This document shows, in pieces, positions 7,206 to 10,074 of a DNA stretch of 10,074 bases. Below the pieces are notes generated by a model. It did no database searches, was not told the origin of the DNA, and saw nothing but the letters and a program-made list of their open reading frames with translations. Each line of letters opens with the position of its first letter. Positions within the stretch are counted from its first letter, which is position 1. The stretch is from assembly GCA_049276515.1 (NCBI GenBank), contig JBASWO010000007.1, positions 1 through 10,074 on the forward strand, written 5' to 3'. The translations under genes and the position numbers were made by a program. The DNA comes from JAATFY01 sp049276515. GTDB lineage: Bacteria; Pseudomonadota; Alphaproteobacteria; UBA9219.

Positions 7206-8537
7206 CCAACATACGATGCGATTTAAACGGTCACAGCTGTACGTAAAGTTATTGCCCGGCGTGCCGCCATACCACCGCGTAGCATCTACATTGTTAGGAT
7301 TACCCGCGACACCGGAACGAAATGCCGTACTATCGCTCCAATTGTTACAGTCTTCGCCAGACGAACGTGCCGAGGTTCTCCATTGTGTGGAACTGTTGAG
7401 ATAGCGTTCTGACCAAAAGCCTTGAGCGGTTCCAAAATAATTGGATGCACCCCAATTGGCACTGTCATTAGGACCAAGACCGTCCACATCGCCCTTAAAT
7501 GTCGCACCACCTATGGACGAAGCACCTGCCCGCGCAAAAGAAAAAGTTGCGTATGGAGGCATGCCTCGGCAACATATAAAATTAAACACATTATTCTGAG
7601 TTAATTTACCGTTGGCGTTGGCCGTTGAATAACCCATCCAGTCGGTGTTGGTGGTTAATTCATTAAGGCAAACCTGATCTCGAGTATAAGTACTATTGGA
7701 AAGACAATATTTTCCAATAAACGTTGAATAACTACCCACGGCCGTGTTTGCTGCAGGCGTACTTCTAAGTGTGTATGTAAATGTTGTTGAGGTCGGTACT
7801 GTCGCAACGACATAGGTGCCATTATAGGCAATCGGCTGGTTATCGATGAGCTTGATATATTGTCCTGCAGCGAGATTATGCGCCGTACCAGTTGTTGCCG
7901 TAACAGTCGTCGTACTAAAAGTGAGAGATACAAGCGAAGCACCGGCAGCACCGGCATCGGGATCGGCACCCGGGTCGGACCCCATAGTATAGGTAAAACT
8001 AGTCGATGTGGGAACGGTAGCAATAGTAAATGTGCCGTTATATATAGCCGAAGAAGTGCCGCCAACCACGATGCCAGCCATTACTACCCTCATGCCTACG
8101 CTTAACATATGCACAGCTGCCGTTGTCACTGTTGCGGTTGTTCCGCTATGGGTGATTGTGGTGATATTCTGGGCCAGACAGCCATTAAATGTACTTTTGG
8201 ACATAACAAAATAGCCTGTGCCCGCAGGCGCATTGAGGCCCGGACTCACAGTAGCATCAGTAAGAACAGTCCAGGCCGTTCCATTACAATATTCCATATT
8301 CGGAGAGTTGTAGCGCATCTTGCCGGCTTTGGTGGAATCGCAGGTATCACTTGACGTGCCGATAAAAAGCCCAGCTCGTACCCACACATTGCTGACGCAT
8401 TGCCAAACCGTATCCCAATCAAGAACGTTCGTATCACTTGTGCAAGCACCGCCAGCCGTCAATTTTTCAGCTGCCTGAAGGGTAGAAGCTGCTGGCAGCG
8501 TCATAAGAAAAGAGAGGAGGAGCAGGCGAAGCAACAT
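7194..8537 (-). CDS. Secreted C-type-lectin-like protein with inserted tandem beta repeats, paralog 2
   Basis: Function unknown; 447 residues from the ATG at 8537, chosen because GAAGG lies 6 bases upstream (an in-frame TTG at 8543 overlaps the previous stop and is less likely). The signal peptide is MLLRLLLLSFLMTLPAASTLQA, then the four-cysteine module (residues 23-89; Cys32, 47, 66, 84) very like that of paralog 1. The C-terminal domain starts TGYFVMSKSTFNG at about 107, is interrupted by two related repeats (about 125-201 and 202-268, each with a YNGT and VPTST-FTYT motif), then resumes at VCLNELTTNTDWMGYS and ends RIVCWVNP. Domain cysteines 290, 397, 435 and 443 match the paralogs. Cys120 and Cys278 flank the insert and have no partner in the other two proteins, suggesting a disulfide at the insert base. 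FICCRG supplies a further adjacent pair. Probably a surface or periplasmic binding protein; the ligand is unknown. Confidence 0.88.
   Translation of the reverse strand: MLLRLLLLSFLMTLPAASTLQAAEKLTAGGACTSDTNVLDWDTVWQCVSNVWVRAGLFIGTSSDTCDSTKAGKMRYNSPNMEYCNGTAWTVLTDATVSPGLNAPAGTGYFVMSKSTFNGCLAQNITTITHSGTTATVTTAAVHMLSVGMRVVMAGIVVGGTSSAIYNGTFTIATVPTSTSFTYTMGSDPGADPDAGAAGASLVSLTFSTTTVTATTGTAHNLAAGQYIKLIDNQPIAYNGTYVVATVPTSTTFTYTLRSTPAANTAVGSYSTFIGKYCLSNSTYTRDQVCLNELTTNTDWMGYSTANANGKLTQNNVFNFICCRGMPPYATFSFARAGASSIGGATFKGDVDGLGPNDSANWGASNYFGTAQGFWSERYLNSSTQWRTSARSSGEDCNNWSDSTAFRSGVAGNPNNVDATRWYGGTPGNNFTYSCDRLNRIVCWVNP
7734..7934 (-). repeat. Inserted beta-type repeat, unit B
   Basis: About 67 residues of the inserted region of paralog 2, marked by TVTATTGTAHNLAAGQYI, AYNGTYVVATVP and TSTTFTYTL. 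It parallels unit A at the protein level (TVTT-x-HMLSVGMRV, IYNGTFTIATVPTSTSFTYTM), but the DNA is clearly diverged, so the duplication is old. Similar H-x-L-x-x-G-x-x-V / YNGT / TTFTYT units occur in bacterial surface proteins and phage tail proteins; I assign no specific family name. Confidence 0.75.
7935..8165 (-). repeat. Inserted beta-type repeat, unit A
   Basis: About 77 residues, first of the two units inserted in paralog 2. Motifs are ATVTTAAVHMLSVGMRVVM, IYNGTFTIATVP and TSFTYTMGSD, followed by an Asp/Ala/Gly-rich linker (DPGADPDAGAAGA) leading into unit B. The alternation of hydrophobic and Thr/Ser residues predicts beta strands. The unit is absent from paralogs 1 and 3, whose flanking sequences close up directly at this point. 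Confidence 0.75.
8271..8471 (-). repeat. Four-cysteine N-terminal module, copy in paralog 2
   Basis: Close copy of the module in paralog 1. At the DNA level 8323-8342 is identical over 20 bases to 6968-6987, and the LDWDTVWQC region (around 8392-8420) is nearly identical to 7036-7070. This similarity is far higher than in the rest of the two genes, implying recent duplication, gene conversion or strong constraint on the module. Confidence 0.75.
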
Positions 8538-8560
8538 GATCAACCTTCAAGGATTAACAA
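8538..8560 (-). promoter_or_regulatory. Stop/ribosome-site junction, paralog 3 to paralog 2
   Basis: On the minus strand the text is AATCCTTGAAGGTTGATC followed by the ATG at 8537. The stop TGA (8549-8547) overlaps a strong GAAGG ribosome site placed 6 bases before the start. This decides the start of paralog 2 and implies coupled translation. Confidence 0.65.
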
Positions 8561-9425
8561 CACAAATTTGGGGGAAAGATTTCTCGCAAGTATTGCCACC
8601 CGCATACCAACGGCTACGATTTGTATTTGATGCTTGGCCTGTAAATCCACCAGTGCCTGCGGAAGCGCTACCATACGTACTGCAATTTTCACCGCTCGAA
8701 CGCACTGTGTTGATCCATTGCGTCGTACTAGAACCCGAGCCGGCAACATAACGGCTACTCCAATAAGTAAAGGAGCCGCCAAAATAGTTAGCTGCGGCCC
8801 AATTGGCATTATCATTGGGGCCAAGATTGCTGGAATCCACTGTAAAACTGGCACCTCCGATTGTTGCGTCACCTACACGCGCAAAATAATAGGGAGTACT
8901 TGCTTGAAGAGAGAGACATGGGCTGCAAAAAGAAAAGGATTTTACATGCGCCGCATCAAGGCGCGATAGAGCATTGGAATATCCCAACCAATTACTGTTA
9001 CCGGATAGTTCGGTTAGACATTTGGCATCAGCACCCGCCTGGCCACCCAAATTACCGGTCCATGCAGTCTGCGTGAGCACAAACCAGGCAGCACCCGCTG
9101 GTATATCAGCTGCGGCCGGCGTTGCATGTTTAATCACAATATTTGTCCAGGCCGTTCCATTACAATACTGTAAGCTACGCGGTGTCGTACTTGTATAGCT
9201 GATTTCACCTGCATGGTTACTATCGCAAGTGTCAGTTGATATGCCAATGATAAGGGCGGCGCGTGTCCAAACACTGCTGACACAATTCCATACAGTGTCC
9301 CAATCCAAAGCACTGGCATCACCTGTACAAGCACTACCAGCGGTAATTTTCTCAGCCGCATGGGAAGAAAGTGGCATGAGGGCCAAAATAAAAATGAAAC
9401 TGGCGGCAAGAATACGTAACTTCAT
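8547..9425 (-). CDS. Secreted C-type-lectin-like (DUF1554-like) protein, paralog 3
   Basis: Function unknown; 292 residues from the ATG at 9425, which has no clear Shine-Dalgarno sequence and may depend on read-through from the S74 gene 33 bp upstream. The signal peptide is residues 1-23 (ending LSSHA, cleavage before AEKITAG). The four-cysteine module spans 24-93 (Cys33, 48, 67, 88; LDWDTVWNC, TDTCDSNHAG, YCNGTAW). The C-terminal domain starts WFVLTQTAWTGNLGG-QAGADAKC at about 114 and carries NWLGYS, YYFARVGDA, LGPNDNANW, YFGGSFTYWSSRY, TQWINTVRSSGENC, SRWYAGGNTC and QICVVNP. The domain cysteines 136, 248, 280 and 288 fit the C-type-lectin-like layout (C1-C4, C2-C3). An extra FCSPC motif (167, 170) lies in the loop where paralog 2 has CC and paralog 1 has none. 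This is the simplest member and probably closest to the ancestral, uninterrupted form. Ligand unknown. Confidence 0.88.
   Translation of the reverse strand: MKLRILAASFIFILALMPLSSHAAEKITAGSACTGDASALDWDTVWNCVSSVWTRAALIIGISTDTCDSNHAGEISYTSTTPRSLQYCNGTAWTNIVIKHATPAAADIPAGAAWFVLTQTAWTGNLGGQAGADAKCLTELSGNSNWLGYSNALSRLDAAHVKSFSFCSPCLSLQASTPYYFARVGDATIGGASFTVDSSNLGPNDNANWAAANYFGGSFTYWSSRYVAGSGSSTTQWINTVRSSGENCSTYGSASAGTGGFTGQASNTNRSRWYAGGNTCEKSFPQICVVNP
9147..9356 (-). repeat. Four-cysteine N-terminal module, copy in paralog 3
   Basis: First copy in transcription order of a roughly 67-70 residue module repeated in all three paralogs: AEK-TAG-AC, LDWDTVW-C, SVWTRAALIIG, TDTC, Y-S and YCNGTAW. Cysteine spacings are 15, 19 and 21 residues, against 15, 19 and 18 in the other copies. 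This is the most diverged copy. The G-x-x-x-Y-N-S-x-x-x-x-x-C-N-G-x-x-W pattern recurs in many secreted alphaproteobacterial proteins with tail-fibre domains, as I recall it. Confidence 0.7.
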
Positions 9426-9458
9426 CAGTGTGCCGTTTGTTTAAGATAAGCCTGCTGA

Positions 9459-10074
9459 TTAGCCTGCTTTTTTAAGCTGTTTGCGTAGTTTACGCATATC
9501 GCGATTGATAGACAAGACTACACCGCCCAAAACAACAACGATCAGCATCAACCCGCCATTGATCAAAAGAAGGAGATGAGAAGGCTGGCTAATAACAGCA
9601 TCGCTTGAGATCTGGTCTTTGCTGCCACCGGTCCCTGATTTCTTCAGAGACACAACTTGCTGGCGCAGATTGTCATTATCGGCCTTCAATTCTTGAATGG
9701 CTTTGACAGTTACAGCCACCATATTGCCGTATGATAAACCATAATGTTCTTTTTCGGCATCTTTAGGAACGCCCACCACTTCAGGTACGACTTTCAGGAC
9801 ATCCTGCGCGATAAAGCCAACCTGTTTTGCATGCGTGCCCTTCATATCATAAGCAACTGGCTTCAGTTTCATGACGGAATCGAGGCCATATTGGATGGGT
9901 TTAATGTTTTCTTTGATACGACGATCTGATGCGTTGACCCAAACACCGGTTGCATCCAGATAAGCGCCGTTACCATTGCTTGAGGTACTACCAACCAAAA
10001 GTGGTTTGGTGGTTGAGACCGCAACATTGATACCAACATTGCCACCAAAGTAATTCAGACCCGCATTACCATAG
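9459..10074 (-). CDS. Tail-fibre-like protein with S74 autocleavage/chaperone domain and C-terminal membrane anchor (5' part beyond window)
   Basis: Partial gene: the frame is open to the window edge, giving 204 visible C-terminal residues, and the true start lies upstream of the window (beyond 10074). The first residues, YGNAGLNYFGG-NVGINVAVSTTKPLLVGSTSS, look like the Gly/Asn/Thr-rich repeats of trimeric fibres. Then comes an S74 intramolecular chaperone domain: VNASDRRIKENI, with Ser49 and Lys54 five apart as in the Ser-Lys cleavage dyad of phage endosialidases, followed by YDMKGTHAKQVGFIAQDVLKVVPEVVG and YGLSYGNMVAVTVKAIQEL. A short coiled coil (IQELKADNDNLRQQVVSLKK) and a Gly/Ser linker lead to a strongly hydrophobic helix (residues 166-189, DNA 9578-9507) and a basic tail with seven Lys/Arg. 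Self-cleavage would free the upstream fibre from a membrane-bound chaperone piece. It is followed within 33 bp by paralog 3, with no terminator. Confidence 0.9.
   Translation of the reverse strand, partial: YGNAGLNYFGGNVGINVAVSTTKPLLVGSTSSNGNGAYLDATGVWVNASDRRIKENIKPIQYGLDSVMKLKPVAYDMKGTHAKQVGFIAQDVLKVVPEVVGVPKDAEKEHYGLSYGNMVAVTVKAIQELKADNDNLRQQVVSLKKSGTGGSKDQISSDAVISQPSHLLLLINGGLMLIVVVLGGVVLSINRDMRKLRKQLKKAG

Noticed and set aside
6289..9425. Diversity-generating retroelement variable genes
   Set aside because: The lectin-like fold and variable loops invite this idea, but the window has no reverse transcriptase, no template repeat, and no near-identical pair differing mainly at adenines.
9449..9468. 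Direct repeat AGCCTGCT (9449-9456 and 9461-9468) at the S74 stop codon
   Set aside because: An 8-base repeat in the same orientation cannot form a hairpin and is short enough to be chance. No regulatory role can be argued.
9459..10074. Prophage tail-fibre gene
   Set aside because: S74 domains are common in phages, but no other phage structural, lysis or integration gene is nearby. The C-terminal membrane helix and the signal-peptide paralogs behind it point to a cellular envelope system. The missing 5' part leaves some doubt.

Overview
The window looks like chromosomal DNA from a Gram-negative bacterium, most likely an alphaproteobacterium. It encodes a lipid A acyltransferase, secreted proteins with Sec-type signal peptides and weak Shine-Dalgarno sites, and its composition is close to balanced, without strong GC bias. 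The genus cannot be fixed from the sequence alone. No rRNA, tRNA, CRISPR array, insertion sequence or integrase was seen.

Positions 1-2691 (+ strand) hold an envelope-lipid gene group: lpxD (lipid A N-acyltransferase), a small dedicated acyl carrier protein, and a FabF-type ketosynthase with a complete catalytic set. The ACP and ketosynthase probably elongate or supply an acyl chain, and the neighbouring LpxD suggests it is destined for lipid A, but that link is inference. Positions 2688-4382 hold two divergent transporters, an EamA/DMT permease (- strand) and a LysE-type exporter (+ strand), separated by about 100 bp of regulatory DNA. Positions 4469-6286 (+ strand) encode the ribosome-associated GTPase TypA/BipA.

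Positions 6289-10074 (- strand) are the unusual part. This is a tightly spaced, apparently co-transcribed set of four genes. The first, cut by the window edge, encodes a tail-fibre-like protein ending in an S74 intramolecular chaperone/autocleavage domain, a short coiled coil and a C-terminal membrane helix. It is followed by three paralogous secreted proteins. Each has a signal peptide, a four-cysteine N-terminal module and a C-terminal domain whose four-cysteine layout and Trp/Gly motifs resemble C-type-lectin-like folds (DUF1554-like). The middle paralog carries two tandem beta-type repeats inserted into a loop of this domain, with an extra cysteine on each side of the insert. My reading is a self-processing trimeric surface or periplasmic fibre made with a family of diversified lectin-like partners. 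The sequence shows the parts; the assembly is hypothetical.

Core genes are arranged tail-to-tail with almost no space (2688-2691 and 6287-6288), and I saw no convincing rho-independent terminator at either junction.
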